DNA of 64,000 nt from Wolbachia endosymbiont of Spodoptera picta (GCF_018141665.1 NZ_CP067976.1:992001-1056000); one strand, 5' to 3'; positions 8,223 through 18,946 are shown, counted from the first letter of the stretch. Notes: generated from the letters alone by a model not told the origin. Numbers and translations: made by a program.

Positions 8223-11200
8223 TTACCTTAAATAACCGACAACTTGCTGATTAATAGCACTGAGGCTACTAGGAGGAGAGACATAACTCATAAAACTCCT
8301 TGGCTGCTCATTATTTGCCACTATTTTTTCAGTATTAACGAAAGCTCTTTGCTGCTCATTGTCTTTTAATCTTTTTTCCATATGATCTTTAAAAGTAAAC
8401 AAACATTTACTAGTTTGTTTGTAATTAGGGAGTGATTTTTTTGCAGTTATACACAAGAACTTCAACAACTCATTATGATTTTCATCATTAAGTAATGACT
8501 TATTGATAATGGTTGACTGCAGTTCCACTGGATCAAAATTTAGACTTTTCTTTGAAATGCCACATTTCACAGCTGTTGCTCCCAATACTTCTTCAAATTT
8601 TGTTACAACATCTGCTGCATCTATTATTTTTGCCACTTCCTGTATTTCATTTTTTACTTTATATTCGTCCTGTCCTACCGCAGGGTAAAAGAAATTTATT
8701 ACTTGAGATATAAATGAAGTTGGTCTGCTTGCTCCGCTCGTCACTGATGATTTTTTAGTTTCCCTCCTTCTTCTGTGTACACTACAAACTTGATCTGCAG
8801 GATTTGTTGTACAAAACATATCTCTTACGCTACTATGCAATGCTTCCGCATTTTCTGCGGATTGAAGTGCTTGATCAGCAGAATCTTCAGCTTCTCCTGT
8901 AAGATTCACTGTTTGATTGTGTAGTATTTTAACCTTATCTTCCGTATCTTTAGCTTGTTTGGCAAAACCTTCTGAAGCATTTTTAGCTGCCTCTGCTGCT
9001 TTTTTAGCATCCAGAGTTTCATTTTTTGCTTTTCTTATCTCACGTAAAAACTGATCAGCTAATGTAGCACCTATTCCATCTTCTCCCTTGGAACCTGGCA
9101 ATCCATTCGCACCTGGTTCTCCTTTTTCACCTTTAGAACCTATCTCTCCTTTCTCACCCATATCACCTTTTATTCCCATGGCTCCGTCTAATCCTTTAGG
9201 ACCAATATCTCCCTTTGTTCCATTTATACCTGGCTCACCCTTGTTGCCTGTAAGACCTTGTGTACCATTGAAGCCCCTCAGACCTGGCTCTCCTTTTGAA
9301 CCTGGCAACCCATCTGATCCTTTAGGACCTTCTGGACCTTGCAACCCATTCGCACCTGGTTCTCCTTTTTCACCTTTAGAACCTATCTCTCCTTTCTCAC
9401 CCATATCACCTTTTATTCCCATAGCTCCGTCTAATCCTTTAGGACCAATATCTCCTTTTAATCCGTCTATACCGGGCTCACCCTTGTTACCTGTAAGACC
9501 TTGCGTACCATTGAAGCCCCTCAGACCTGGCTCTCCCTTAGGACCTTCTGGACCTTGCAATCCATTTGCACCTGGAGCTCCGATCTCTTCTTTCTCACCC
9601 ATATCACCTTTTATTCCCATGGCTCCGTCTAATCCTTTAGGACCAATATCTCCCTTTGTTCCATTTATACCTGGCTCACCTTTTATGCCTTTAGGACCAA
9701 TATCTCCTTTTTCTCCCTTTGGACCTTGGACTTCTCCTGGATTTTTCCTTAGTTCTTCTGCAATGCTTTGTGTTAGCTCGGTATTATTTGCAAGGTTTTC
9801 TACTAATGTATGATTAGCATCACTTAGTAACACATCTGCTAGCTCTTCCATTCTGTTATCAGCTAATGCAATGGCTATTCCTGTTTGAATATCTTGATTA
9901 CTAATAATTCTTCCTGCAACTTGCTTCTCTAATACTAAATCTCCGCCTTGGTCACGATATTCAAGCACCTGATTAGCAATAGTGCCATTATTAATTAATT
10001 TTTGTGCAACTTCTTCAGGACTTGCATCTCTACCTTTATCACCTTTAGACCCAGTATCTCCTTTGTCACCTTTAGAACCTATCTTTCCTTTCTCACCCAT
10101 ATCACCTTTTATTCCCATGGCTCCGTCTAATCCTTTAGGACCAATATCTCCCTTTGTTCCATTTATACCTGGCTCACCTTTTATGCCTGGCTCTCCCTTA
10201 GGACCTTGTGCACCTGGCAATCCATCTGTTCCAGTATCTCCTTTATCACCTTTAGAACCAGTATCTCCTTTGGGACCTTTTATCTTTCCTGGATTTTGTC
10301 TCAACTCTTCTGCTATTCCTTCACGTAAGACTGGATCATTTACCAGCACTTTTTTATCTTGATCATCTTTTGCTTCTAGTACTGCTCTTCCTAATTCACC
10401 TACTTTTTGAGTGTCAAAGAACTGATGAACAATATTTTCAACTATTGTTTTTGCTGCATTCACATCGCCTTTTAATTTGGCATACTCAAGCAAATACTCA
10501 ACTAATTTTTCCTTGTCTATTTCTTGCTTCACGATTTCTAGAGCCTTTGGCTGCTTATTTAAATCACTATGAAGCAGAAGATACTTAGCAAGTGCCCAAT
10601 CGCTCACCTTACCTTTTATAAGATTGTGAGCTTCTATCTCGCTCATACTGCTTCTATCAACAAGTAGTTTAGCAAGCTTTTCTGCAAATTTTTCATATTT
10701 TTGGAAGGCTATAGGATCGGGATTATTTTTCTTTGTGGCATCGCTTGTTATCTTACTCACAGTATCTTTTATAATGTTTTTTGCTTCCTCTAAAGAAAGT
10801 TTACTTACTACTCCTTCAGTAAGTTTTGCTACATCAATTTTATTCACAAGTTCCTGCGAATTAAGATTAATTTTACCGGCAATCTGAGTTGCAAGATTTT
10901 CACCTTTGATACCATTTGCGTTAAGAACTGCTTCTCCTAGCTCAGCTTTTTTACTGGTAACTAATTCAGTTGCAATTTCTATAGCACTTGAGGCATCTCC
11001 CTTCTCACCTTTTGAGCCAGTATCTCCTTTAGAACCTTCTGGACCAGGAAAACCTCGGTCACCCTCATTACCTTTGGAACCTTGTTCGCCCTTTAACCCC
11101 CGTTCACCGTTACGACCTGGTTCGCCCTTTTGGCCTGGAGGACCTTGTACGCCTTTAACTAACGCTTTTAAAGAATCTTCTCGCTTTACACGCTCACCAA

Positions 11201-12473
11201 AAAAATGTGCTATTCTTTCTGAAAATCCCATGGAATTAAGCTTATCTTCTTCCATTATAGCTGCTGCTAAAGGATATAGATGGGCTCTGTTAGAAGAAAA
11301 TTCGGTAACAACTTGATTAATACTTGGAGTTATTCCATTAGTGCCTTGATTTCCTTTTTCTCCTTTAGGTCCTTGATCGCCTTTTGATCCATGCGCACCT
11401 GACGATCCAGTATCTCCCTTGTTACCTTGAGGACCAGGCGCTCCATCGAAGCCTCTATCACCTTTTTGTCCCCTTTCACCTGGCTCACCTTTAGGACCTT
11501 GTACACCAGTACGTTCTAATCTTTCAATTTTGCGTTTTAAAAGTTTAATTTCTGTTTCTAAATTTATATGTTCTTGAATATTCACATCAACCTCCAAAAA
11601 GTTATCAAAATTTTCTAAGTTATAATAATAAGGATATGGACCTGGTCTATTGTCGTGCTCATACCCAAAAGAATTAGGGTTAAAATTATAAAAATTTTTG
11701 CATGTGCTATTTTCATACGATATGCAACCAACATAATTATTGCCTAACTTTTTTACTGCGAAATAGGTATCTTGTGCTTTCAAGCTCTCCATTTCATGAA
11801 AAGGGAATAACTCGAATGTATTGCTTATACGAGTAAATGCTGAATTGATATCATTCAATATGCCAACTTTTCTACCAATTGAATCATATACCTGAGCGCT
11901 CCTATATAATTTGTATATATTTCTTGATTCTTTAAACAAATAGTCTCCTATTTTTATTTCGAGTCTTTTATCAGGTGAACTTTTAAGATCTTCCAAAATA
12001 AAACTGACATTTTTGCTACTAATTATGTCTTTTGGATCTATTAAAACTTTCCTGTTTTCTAGCCGTTCATAATAAATACTACAGCTTTCACGATTATATG
12101 TGTTAACATAGAAACCATATGTGTAATTCTGAGGTATAAGATCAATAGTAGCGATGATATTAGCTTTGCCATCATAGTAATAATAATAAGGTTTATCAGA
12201 GGTAGTAACTAAAGCGAATTTGTAATCATTTCCTACCCTTTCTAGCTTTAATTGTGGCCATTCAGATAAGTCGTTTAGTATACTTGCCACGTCATGCTTC
12301 AAATCCCAAATGTGAAAACTCAGATCAATATTGGTGTCGATGATAATGTAAGATACACTAGGCAGGCTAAATGTTGTTTTGTTATTTAATCTTATTTGTG
12401 CAGGTATCCTACGACCAGTTCTATTATTACAATCTTTTTGTAGGATACCTTCCTTTTCTAGTTTAAAACGCAT
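8223..12473 (-). CDS. giant collagen-like repeat protein
   Basis: About 1,416 residues. Order: a non-collagen head (about 1-305) rich in Tyr and beta-type units; a short coiled-coil segment (LETEIKLLKRKIERLERT, about 305-322) that could trimerise the chain; four Gly-X-Y blocks (about 323-382, 440-495, 732-815 and 916-1134) separated by helical, Ala/Glu/Lys-rich linkers; a helical region with many Ala/Glu/Asn; and a Cys-containing C-terminal domain after a basic RRRR (near 1236). GPKGEKG, GEPG and GLDGAMG triplets are typical of bacterial collagen-like proteins. There is no classical signal peptide, so export would need another route such as a type IV system (inference). ATG at 12473 is preferred over GTG at 12479 because GGGAGG lies 5 nt upstream of the ATG. 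Confidence 0.85.
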   Translation of the reverse strand: MRFKLEKEGILQKDCNNRTGRRIPAQIRLNNKTTFSLPSVSYIIIDTNIDLSFHIWDLKHDVASILNDLSEWPQLKLERVGNDYKFALVTTSDKPYYYYYDGKANIIATIDLIPQNYTYGFYVNTYNRESCSIYYERLENRKVLIDPKDIISSKNVSFILEDLKSSPDKRLEIKIGDYLFKESRNIYKLYRSAQVYDSIGRKVGILNDINSAFTRISNTFELFPFHEMESLKAQDTYFAVKKLGNNYVGCISYENSTCKNFYNFNPNSFGYEHDNRPGPYPYYYNLENFDNFLEVDVNIQEHINLETEIKLLKRKIERLERTGVQGPKGEPGERGQKGDRGFDGAPGPQGNKGDTGSSGAHGSKGDQGPKGEKGNQGTNGITPSINQVVTEFSSNRAHLYPLAAAIMEEDKLNSMGFSERIAHFFGERVKREDSLKALVKGVQGPPGQKGEPGRNGERGLKGEQGSKGNEGDRGFPGPEGSKGDTGSKGEKGDASSAIEIATELVTSKKAELGEAVLNANGIKGENLATQIAGKINLNSQELVNKIDVAKLTEGVVSKLSLEEAKNIIKDTVSKITSDATKKNNPDPIAFQKYEKFAEKLAKLLVDRSSMSEIEAHNLIKGKVSDWALAKYLLLHSDLNKQPKALEIVKQEIDKEKLVEYLLEYAKLKGDVNAAKTIVENIVHQFFDTQKVGELGRAVLEAKDDQDKKVLVNDPVLREGIAEELRQNPGKIKGPKGDTGSKGDKGDTGTDGLPGAQGPKGEPGIKGEPGINGTKGDIGPKGLDGAMGIKGDMGEKGKIGSKGDKGDTGSKGDKGRDASPEEVAQKLINNGTIANQVLEYRDQGGDLVLEKQVAGRIISNQDIQTGIAIALADNRMEELADVLLSDANHTLVENLANNTELTQSIAEELRKNPGEVQGPKGEKGDIGPKGIKGEPGINGTKGDIGPKGLDGAMGIKGDMGEKEEIGAPGANGLQGPEGPKGEPGLRGFNGTQGLTGNKGEPGIDGLKGDIGPKGLDGAMGIKGDMGEKGEIGSKGEKGEPGANGLQGPEGPKGSDGLPGSKGEPGLRGFNGTQGLTGNKGEPGINGTKGDIGPKGLDGAMGIKGDMGEKGEIGSKGEKGEPGANGLPGSKGEDGIGATLADQFLREIRKAKNETLDAKKAAEAAKNASEGFAKQAKDTEDKVKILHNQTVNLTGEAEDSADQALQSAENAEALHSSVRDMFCTTNPADQVCSVHRRRRETKKSSVTSGASRPTSFISQVINFFYPAVGQDEYKVKNEIQEVAKIIDAADVVTKFEEVLGATAVKCGISKKSLNFDPVELQSTIINKSLLNDENHNELLKFLCITAKKSLPNYKQTSKCLFTFKDHMEKRLKDNEQQRAFVNTEKIVANNEQPRSFMSYVSPPSSLSAINQQVVGYLR
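9144..10175 (-). repeat. four near-identical DNA repeats inside the collagen-coding region
   Basis: A unit of about 90 bp coding for EPGINGTKGDIGPKGLDGAM and the following GIKGDMGEKG occurs at about 10083-10175, 9594-9671, 9384-9473 and 9144-9233. Flanking units coding for GANGLQGPEGPKG and GLRGFNGTQGLTGNKG are also duplicated. The copies are nearly identical at the DNA level, which suggests recent expansion by unequal recombination. Confidence 0.8.
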
Positions 12474-12479
12474 CTCCAC

Positions 12480-12845
12480 CTCCCTTTGCGATTAGATATA
12501 ATTAATTTATGGATATTAATTATTGATTAATAATGATGATCAGTAAATATAATTATATTTTACACTAATTTAATTATAAATTAACTTGTGAAAGAAAGTT
12601 ATTTTTTTACAACTGAGCGTAAAAATGCTTTATATTATCGAATTTCTTACCACTCCAGCTCTTTCATCTTATAGATGATGTTGTTCCAGTGCTTGATACT
12701 GAAATCTAGTTCTTCCATAATCTCGTTGGAAACGTTTTCAGTATAGGGATAAATTTTATTAATCTACATAAAAGCCCTCACCTTTAGGATAAAGAAGCTA
12801 GTTAAATTTGTCAAGCAATTTTTTCATGACCAGCTAGATAAATAG
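12480..12845. other. intergenic region with a dispersed-repeat fragment
   Basis: 366 bp between the collagen-like operon and degP. The part next to the collagen-like gene is an AT-rich leader. Around 12670-12740 is a degenerate copy of the palindromic repeat (TTCCAGTGCTTGATACTGAA). No gene seen. Confidence 0.6.
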
Positions 12846-14309
12846 CTACTTCTTCAATTTGATTGAAGTAAAAAACTGGTTTCCATTGCGGTAAATAAGC
12901 AACATTACTGAATCTTTGCCGTCTTTCTTTACTGCTGAATCAATTTGTTTTTGAAAATCATTAGTATTTTCAATATCGATTCCATCTAGTTGAATAATTA
13001 TATCACCTTTCTTAATAACACGTAGTGTAGAATTACTACTACTATCTACACTAGTAACTACTACACCCTTTGTGGGTGCATTGTTTTTTAGTTCTTTTGG
13101 CAAATTTGAAACGGTTAAACCACTTATATAACTAGATGTTGATTTATTTTCTTCTTGATTATTACCTGAATCATCGTTTGCAGATTCCTCGATTGCAACC
13201 TTGATATTGACTTCTTTACCTTTTCTAAGTAACTTAACCTGTACTTTCTTTCCGGGCTCAGTTCGTGAAACCATATGAGGTAATTGCGTCATTCTATCAA
13301 TTTTTTTGCCGTCAAACTCTAATAGTATATCACCTACTTTGATTCCTCCTTTCTCTGCAGGACTGCCCTTTACTACGCTTGCAACTAATGCACCTTTGAT
13401 ATCTTTTAAACTCAAGGATTCAGCAAATTCTTTTGTTATAGGCTGAACTTGCACGCCAAGCCAACCATGTTTTATTTTTTTACCACTTTTTAATGTGTCA
13501 ATAATTGAAATAGCTAGATTAGATGGTATAGCAAAGCCTATACCCACGTTACCGCCAGACTCAGATGGGGAATAAATAGCAGTATTAATACCTATAACTT
13601 TTCCATTTAGATGAAATAGTGGTCCCCCTGAGTTACCTCTATTAATTGCAGCATCAGTTTGAATAAATTCATTCATAGTACCAATACTAATGTCTCTAGA
13701 TCTTGCAGACACAATCCCTGTACTTACAGAGCCACCCAAACCAAAAGGGTTGCCTATTGCAATAACTGTATCACCAACTCTTGCTTTGTCAGAATTACCA
13801 AATTCAACACAAGGAAGATCTTTATCAGAATTAATCTTAAGCACAGCAAGATCAGTTTTTGCATCATAGCCTAAAACTTCTGCTTTGAAATAAGTATTAT
13901 CGTTCATAGTAACTGTAATATCTTGGGCATTTTTAATAACGTGATAGTTGGTTACTATGGTTCCACTTTTATCTATAATAAATCCAGACCCAAGTAACGT
14001 CACTTCTCTATTAATGCTAGGAGCTCTATCGAAAAATTGATCAAAATGCTCGAAAAATTCTCTAAAGTCATCAAAGAAATTATTTCTTGGCGTAAAGGGA
14101 ATTTTAGTTCTACTGTTATTTTCTTGCTTAACTATTTGCTCACTTGAAATATTTACAACTGCGGGAATAAGTTCTTCCACTATATCAGCAAGCCCTTTAT
14201 TACAACTACATACAGGATCTGCAACTGTTTTTGCAAACAGATTAGCATATGAAGAAAATGAAATTAAAAAATATGCAAATATAGATAAAATAAATGCTTT
14301 ACTTTTCAT
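12846..14309 (-). CDS. degP: periplasmic serine protease Do (DegP/HtrA)
   Basis: Envelope chaperone-protease that degrades misfolded exported proteins. At 487 residues it is normal length. An N-terminal signal peptide (MKSKAFILSIFAYFLISFSS, cleavage near residue 23-27) is followed by the trypsin-like domain with catalytic His123 (TNYHVIKN), Asp153 (AKTDLAV) and Ser227 (GNSGGP). Two PDZ domains follow (about 275-370 and 395-485). It is last in the hflK-hflC-degP cluster, starting 3 bp after the hflC stop, so the three are probably co-transcribed as a membrane and envelope quality-control unit. Confidence 0.95.
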   Translation of the reverse strand: MKSKAFILSIFAYFLISFSSYANLFAKTVADPVCSCNKGLADIVEELIPAVVNISSEQIVKQENNSRTKIPFTPRNNFFDDFREFFEHFDQFFDRAPSINREVTLLGSGFIIDKSGTIVTNYHVIKNAQDITVTMNDNTYFKAEVLGYDAKTDLAVLKINSDKDLPCVEFGNSDKARVGDTVIAIGNPFGLGGSVSTGIVSARSRDISIGTMNEFIQTDAAINRGNSGGPLFHLNGKVIGINTAIYSPSESGGNVGIGFAIPSNLAISIIDTLKSGKKIKHGWLGVQVQPITKEFAESLSLKDIKGALVASVVKGSPAEKGGIKVGDILLEFDGKKIDRMTQLPHMVSRTEPGKKVQVKLLRKGKEVNIKVAIEESANDDSGNNQEENKSTSSYISGLTVSNLPKELKNNAPTKGVVVTSVDSSSNSTLRVIKKGDIIIQLDGIDIENTNDFQKQIDSAVKKDGKDSVMLLIYRNGNQFFTSIKLKK

Positions 14310-14312
14310 AAA

Positions 14313-15185
14313 CTATTTCCATCCCTTGTTCAAAATATCTAAGAAATTATTATTTGGTGAAAGCACAAATTTAGTATTACCCTCAGCAAATGATTTACTG
14401 TAAGCTTTCATAGAGCGATAAAAGTTAAAAAACTCTTCATCAACCTTGAATGCCTCATTATAGATTCTAGTTGCTTCAGCATAACCACGGCCTCTTATTT
14501 CATGTGATTCTTTTACTGCACTAGAGACAATTCCCCTTTTTAATTTATCAGCTTTTGATCTAATTTCTTGTCCAGCTTGTTCTCCTTCTGCTCTAATTTC
14601 TTTTGCTTCCTTTTCTCTTTCAGTTTGCATGCGGCGGAATATTGCAGAACTATTTTCTTCTGGTAGATCTGCTCTCTTAATTCTTACATCTATTATCTCT
14701 ATGCCAAATTTTCCAGCTTCAGAATAAACTCCACGTTGAATTAATTGCATCACTTCTGATCTCTTTTCATTCAACAAACTAATTAATGAAAATCTTCCTA
14801 TATTCTCCCTTATGTGAGCTTCTATGACAGGATATAATCTTCTAACTAGCCCTGATTCATTTTTCACAGTTTGATAAAAAGTAATAGGATCTATTATTTT
14901 ATATTTTGCATAAGCATCTACTATAATACGCTTTTGATCTGCAGTTATCACTTCCCTTGGAGTTTTATCAGGACTTAAATCTAAAATTCTCTTATCAAGA
15001 AATTCTACGTTATTTATAAATGGCAATTTAAAATATAAACCACTGTCCCTAACATCTTTTACGACTTTACCGAGTTGTATAACTATTGCTTGTTTTGTTT
15101 CTTGAACAACGAAGATTGAATTAGATAATGCAATCAATAACACAACAAATACAAAAGCAAAAACAATTTTAATATTACTACTCAT
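14313..15185 (-). CDS. hflC: FtsH modulator HflC
   Basis: SPFH/prohibitin-family membrane protein, 290 residues, with one N-terminal membrane segment (about 6-25) and the SPFH domain (VQETKQAIVIQLGKVVKD onward). The coiled-coil region ERKEAKEIRAEGEQAG-like (seen here as TEREKEAKEIRAEGEQAGQE) is typical of HflC. With HflK it forms the large periplasmic assembly that surrounds and restrains FtsH. It starts 2 bp after the hflK stop and sits 3 bp before degP. Confidence 0.95.
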   Translation of the reverse strand: MSSNIKIVFAFVFVVLLIALSNSIFVVQETKQAIVIQLGKVVKDVRDSGLYFKLPFINNVEFLDKRILDLSPDKTPREVITADQKRIIVDAYAKYKIIDPITFYQTVKNESGLVRRLYPVIEAHIRENIGRFSLISLLNEKRSEVMQLIQRGVYSEAGKFGIEIIDVRIKRADLPEENSSAIFRRMQTEREKEAKEIRAEGEQAGQEIRSKADKLKRGIVSSAVKESHEIRGRGYAEATRIYNEAFKVDEEFFNFYRSMKAYSKSFAEGNTKFVLSPNNNFLDILNKGWK

Positions 15186-15187
15186 GA

Positions 15188-16213
15188 CTATTTTCCTAGA
15201 TTTGTAAGGGGTAAATAAGAGAACATACCTTTCAGATCGTCTGTTATAACAAACTTATCTACCTTGCTAAAAATATTTTCCATAGTTTCAAGATAGATAC
15301 GGTTCTTAACAAGAGAAGGATTTTGTCTATATTCTTCATGAAGAGATAAAAAGCGATTTGCATTACCTTTTGCTTCATTTATTATTTCATTCTCGTATGC
15401 TTCTGCATCTAATTTTATCTTTATTGCTTCACCTTTTGCACGAGGTATAATATCATTACTGTAAGCGTATGCTTCGTTTATGGTACGCTCCTTATCTGCG
15501 CGAGCACTTTGTACATCCCTAAATGAGCTAATCACCTTTTCTGGTGGATCAATTTTTTTCATTTGAACGGATAAAATCTCTATACCCATTTGATATCCAT
15601 CAAGAATCTGTTGCAATAAAATTCTAGTATCTCTGGAAATTTCAGCCCTGCCTTGACCTTCGAGTGCAAAAGAGATCGTATTCTTACCTATTATTTCTCT
15701 CATAGCACTTTCAGCAGCATTTTTAACGCTAAAACCAGGTTTATAATCCCGTACTTTGAATAAATAATCTTTAGCATCCCTGACTCTCCATTGGACCTCA
15801 AAGTTAACGTTGACTATGTTCTCATCTCCGGTAAGCATCACTCCTTCACCACGATCTGTATCTCGCCCATAAGAGCTGCTTATCCCAATTTCTTCACGAT
15901 TTACTTCTTTAACGTTCACTTTAAAAACCTTGCCAATAGGGTAGGGGAAGTGATAACGCAAACCAGATGTTTCTGTATTGGAATATTTGCCAAAAGTAAG
16001 TTCTATACCTTCCTCACTCGGATGGACAATATAGAAACCAGTACAAAAATAAAACAACAAAACAATGAAAATGATGAAATAAAGTTTTTTCCCTCTATTT
16101 CTGGTTAAGCCATTAAAAAAGCATCTTATATCAGACACAGCTTTACTTAAAATATCTTCATTACCTGGACCTGACGGTTTCTTTCCAAGATTCCAAGGAT
16201 TACGCTCATCCAT
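15188..16213 (-). CDS. hflK: FtsH modulator HflK
   Basis: SPFH-family partner of HflC. The preferred start is the ATG at 16213 (MDERNPWNLGKKPSGPGNED), because HflK proteins begin with a short Gly/Pro/Asn-rich cytoplasmic tail; the open frame extends 20 residues further upstream to 16273 with no family similarity. One membrane segment follows (about 44-63), then the SPFH domain (YIVHPSEEGIELTFGKY) and a helical C-terminal region. The length of 341 residues is normal. It is first in the hflK-hflC-degP cluster. Confidence 0.93.
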   Translation of the reverse strand: MDERNPWNLGKKPSGPGNEDILSKAVSDIRCFFNGLTRNRGKKLYFIIFIVLLFYFCTGFYIVHPSEEGIELTFGKYSNTETSGLRYHFPYPIGKVFKVNVKEVNREEIGISSSYGRDTDRGEGVMLTGDENIVNVNFEVQWRVRDAKDYLFKVRDYKPGFSVKNAAESAMREIIGKNTISFALEGQGRAEISRDTRILLQQILDGYQMGIEILSVQMKKIDPPEKVISSFRDVQSARADKERTINEAYAYSNDIIPRAKGEAIKIKLDAEAYENEIINEAKGNANRFLSLHEEYRQNPSLVKNRIYLETMENIFSKVDKFVITDDLKGMFSYLPLTNLGK

Positions 16214-16273
16214 AAAAATTATTAATTGTATAACTAATACGCTGATATTACTTAATCTTATCAAAAAATGCAA

Positions 16274-16616
16274 AACTATTTTGTTTACAAATTAATGATC
16301 AGATTGAAGGATGTGATCATACACTTCCTTTTTTTCTATATGTTATGGTCAATTCTACAGAATTTCTAGCTTTTTTTGAATTCTTTATTGTCGTTTTTGA
16401 TAAGTATCGTTAGTTGTATATTAATTATTAACATAAAAGACAATGCCTGGGATTTAGGAAACTTAATTTTAATCAAGTAGCTGCATAATAAATCATTGTC
16501 AAGTGATGGAATGACATTATCTACTATGCAAATTACAATGTTCAAACAATTGTGTATCTGAGTTTTGAGATGACGAAACTAGAGTTGTATAATCTATACA
16601 TATTTGTGATAACTTC
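16274..16616. other. intergenic region, nothing recognised
   Basis: 343 bp between the hflK start and the mutL stop (both minus strand). It must contain the hflK promoter, but no clear consensus was found. No RNA gene or conserved repeat seen. Confidence 0.5.
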
Positions 16617-18446
16617 TCACCTTCGCTCAAATAACTTTTCAATGTCGCTTAATTTCATTTCTATATAGGTTGGCCTTCCGTGATTACATTGTCCAGAATA
16701 AGGTGTCTTTTCCATTTGCCTCAATAATTCATTCATCTCCTCCAATTTCATCTTTCTGCCTGCTCTTATTGATCCATAACAAGCAATTGTGGCTAGTATT
16801 TTATTCACCTTATCCTCTATAGGTAATGTATCTTCTATTTCTGTTAGTCTATCCACTATATCAATGAGCATTCTCTTTGTGTCTACTGCTCCTAAGATTG
16901 CAGGAACTTCTTTTACTATGATCTTATTTTCTGATTTAATTTCAATCTCAAAACCCATCTCAAAAAGTTTATCTTTATAAGTTTTAATCATCTCCATTCC
17001 AGCTTGATTTTTGATTTCAACCATTTCAGGCAAAAGAAGTTTTTGTCTTTTTATACTTGATTTCTCCTTTAAGCACTCGTATACTAGTCTTTCATGGGCT
17101 GCATGCTGATCTACTATAATTAGTTTGTCTCTTACCTCAGCAATAATATAAGTATTGTAGATTTGACAGTGTGCAAACCCAAGTGGATAGTCCCTTATTA
17201 GATCGGTTTGTTTCCTTTCCAAAATTGTAGTTTCTGCTCGTGTAGGAGATTTTTGCATACCAGTATAATCAAACGATTTTGAATGTTCTGATAAGCTTTT
17301 TGTCTCTATATTTGGAGAAGTAAATTCTCTCATTAACTGGTTTTCAAAAGGATCCGACCTTCTTCCATAAAATTCATTTTTAAGACTAGACCTACTAAAA
17401 GGATCTGATGATAGATGATTCGTTGTTGTTCCAGTCTGGGCCAATACAGTTTCTACAAGATCTATTCTCTTTGATAGCACTTTTATTAGCCCCCTTCTCA
17501 CTATTTCATATATTAGCCTCTTGTTCTGAAACCTTACCTCTGATTTATTTGGATGAACATTTACATCAACTTGATCATACGGTATCTCTAAGTGCAGCGC
17601 TGCAAAAGGATATCTATTGTTTGGAATAAGGTCGTGATACGCATAACGAATTGCACCAATAAGTAGATTATCTTTAATTGGTCTACCATTAACAAATGTA
17701 TAGATCTGAGTTGAATTGCTACGATTGACAGTAGGTTTACAGATGTATCCTGTAAGCCTAATGCCATCTTCTTCTTCACTAATTTGCAAAGAGTTTTCAT
17801 GAAATTCTTCTTCTACTTCGCATAGCCTGCTAAATAATGAGGTCTGCTTAGCATACTTAAGAAGCTTCTTATTATCGGAGATAAGAGTAAACTCAATTCC
17901 ATAATTGATCATTGCTAAGTTGTTTACAATATCAACAATGCTTTGTGTTTCTGCCCTTTCGGTTTTGAGAAATTTTAGTCTATTTGGTGTGGCAAAAAAT
18001 AAATCTCGTACTTCAATATATGTTCCTATCGATAAAGGATAAGGAACAAGCTCTCCTATTTTTTCTCCCCCCTCATACCTTATAGACCATGCTTGATCTG
18101 CTTTGCTTGCCTTAGATGATAATTTTATTCTGCTTACTGCTGCAATTGAAGGCAAAGCTTCTCCTCTAAAGCCAAGATGCTTGATCTCTATCAATTCACT
18201 GTCACTCAATTTTGAAGTAGCATGGCGCATAAACGCAAGTTCTAAATCATCCTTTTTTACTCCGCTACCATCATCGATTACAGTAATGAGGTTACGCCCA
18301 CCACTTTCTATCTTAATTTCTATCTCTGAGCTTCTGGCATCTATTGCATTTTCCACTAATTCCTTTACCACACTTGCAGGCCTTTCTATTACTTCTCCTG
18401 CTGCTATACGATTTATGGTTTTTGTATCTAAAAGAACTATTGCCAT
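16617..18446 (-). CDS. mutL: DNA mismatch repair protein MutL
   Basis: Mismatch-repair ATPase that links MutS to strand incision. The N-terminal GHKL ATPase motifs are all visible ([26 protein letters not shown]). The C-terminal dimerisation domain contains [12 protein letters not shown] at residues 446-457, which fits the metal-dependent endonuclease motif DQHA(x2)E(x4)E, so this MutL probably nicks DNA itself, as expected where MutH is absent. Start: ATG at 18446 ([19 protein letters not shown]) is chosen over an upstream in-frame ATG at 18494, because the family begins here and it overlaps the purE stop as TAATG. Length 609 residues. Confidence 0.95.
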   Translation of the reverse strand: MAIVLLDTKTINRIAAGEVIERPASVVKELVENAIDARSSEIEIKIESGGRNLITVIDDGSGVKKDDLELAFMRHATSKLSDSELIEIKHLGFRGEALPSIAAVSRIKLSSKASKADQAWSIRYEGGEKIGELVPYPLSIGTYIEVRDLFFATPNRLKFLKTERAETQSIVDIVNNLAMINYGIEFTLISDNKKLLKYAKQTSLFSRLCEVEEEFHENSLQISEEEDGIRLTGYICKPTVNRSNSTQIYTFVNGRPIKDNLLIGAIRYAYHDLIPNNRYPFAALHLEIPYDQVDVNVHPNKSEVRFQNKRLIYEIVRRGLIKVLSKRIDLVETVLAQTGTTTNHLSSDPFSRSSLKNEFYGRRSDPFENQLMREFTSPNIETKSLSEHSKSFDYTGMQKSPTRAETTILERKQTDLIRDYPLGFAHCQIYNTYIIAEVRDKLIIVDQHAAHERLVYECLKEKSSIKRQKLLLPEMVEIKNQAGMEMIKTYKDKLFEMGFEIEIKSENKIIVKEVPAILGAVDTKRMLIDIVDRLTEIEDTLPIEDKVNKILATIACYGSIRAGRKMKLEEMNELLRQMEKTPYSGQCNHGRPTYIEMKLSDIEKLFERR

Positions 18447-18946
18447 TATAATGTTGGTTTTTCTTTTACTGCTTGAGTTTGCTCCTCTCTCCATTTTTTT
18501 AATCTATCTGCAATTTCACTATTAGAAATCGACAATATAGATGCAGCAGTAATAGCGGCATTGCATGCTCCACTCTCTCCTATAGACATTGTTGCAACTG
18601 GAACACCTTTTGGCATCTGCACTATAGATAATAGACTATCTAGCCCATTTAATTGTTTGCTATGCACAGGAATACCGATAACAGGTAAATAAGTAAGCGA
18701 TGCAGTCATACCAGGTAAATGAGCCGCTCCTCCTGCACCAGCTATAATAACCTTAAAGCCTTTTTCTTGAGCAGACTTAGTAAAATTAAAGAGTCTCTCT
18801 GGTGTTCTGTGTGCGGATATTATAAATACATCATGTGAAATTTCCAATTCTTTTAATAGGTTAATAGCATGCACCATAGTGCCATAATCCGACTCGCTTC
18901 CCATAATTACAGCAATATCCTTTTTCATTTTTTCTGTATTAGACAT
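18446..18946 (-). CDS. purE: N5-carboxyaminoimidazole ribonucleotide mutase PurE
   Basis: Purine biosynthesis step converting N5-CAIR to CAIR. 166 residues with the class I PurE hallmarks [19 protein letters not shown] and [12 protein letters not shown], plus PVIGIPV and [10 protein letters not shown]. Its stop codon shares one base with the mutL start (TAATG), so the two are translationally coupled although functionally unrelated. Confidence 0.95.
   Translation of the reverse strand: MSNTEKMKKDIAVIMGSESDYGTMVHAINLLKELEISHDVFIISAHRTPERLFNFTKSAQEKGFKVIIAGAGGAAHLPGMTASLTYLPVIGIPVHSKQLNGLDSLLSIVQMPKGVPVATMSIGESGACNAAITAASILSISNSEIADRLKKWREEQTQAVKEKPTL

Noticed and set aside
9088..9813. Long plus-strand proline-rich frame opposite the collagen-like gene (similarly 9982-10362 and 10906-11316)
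   Set aside because: It is the antisense reading of Gly-X-Y codons (glycine GGN reads as proline-rich complement). No ribosome-binding site or family likeness.
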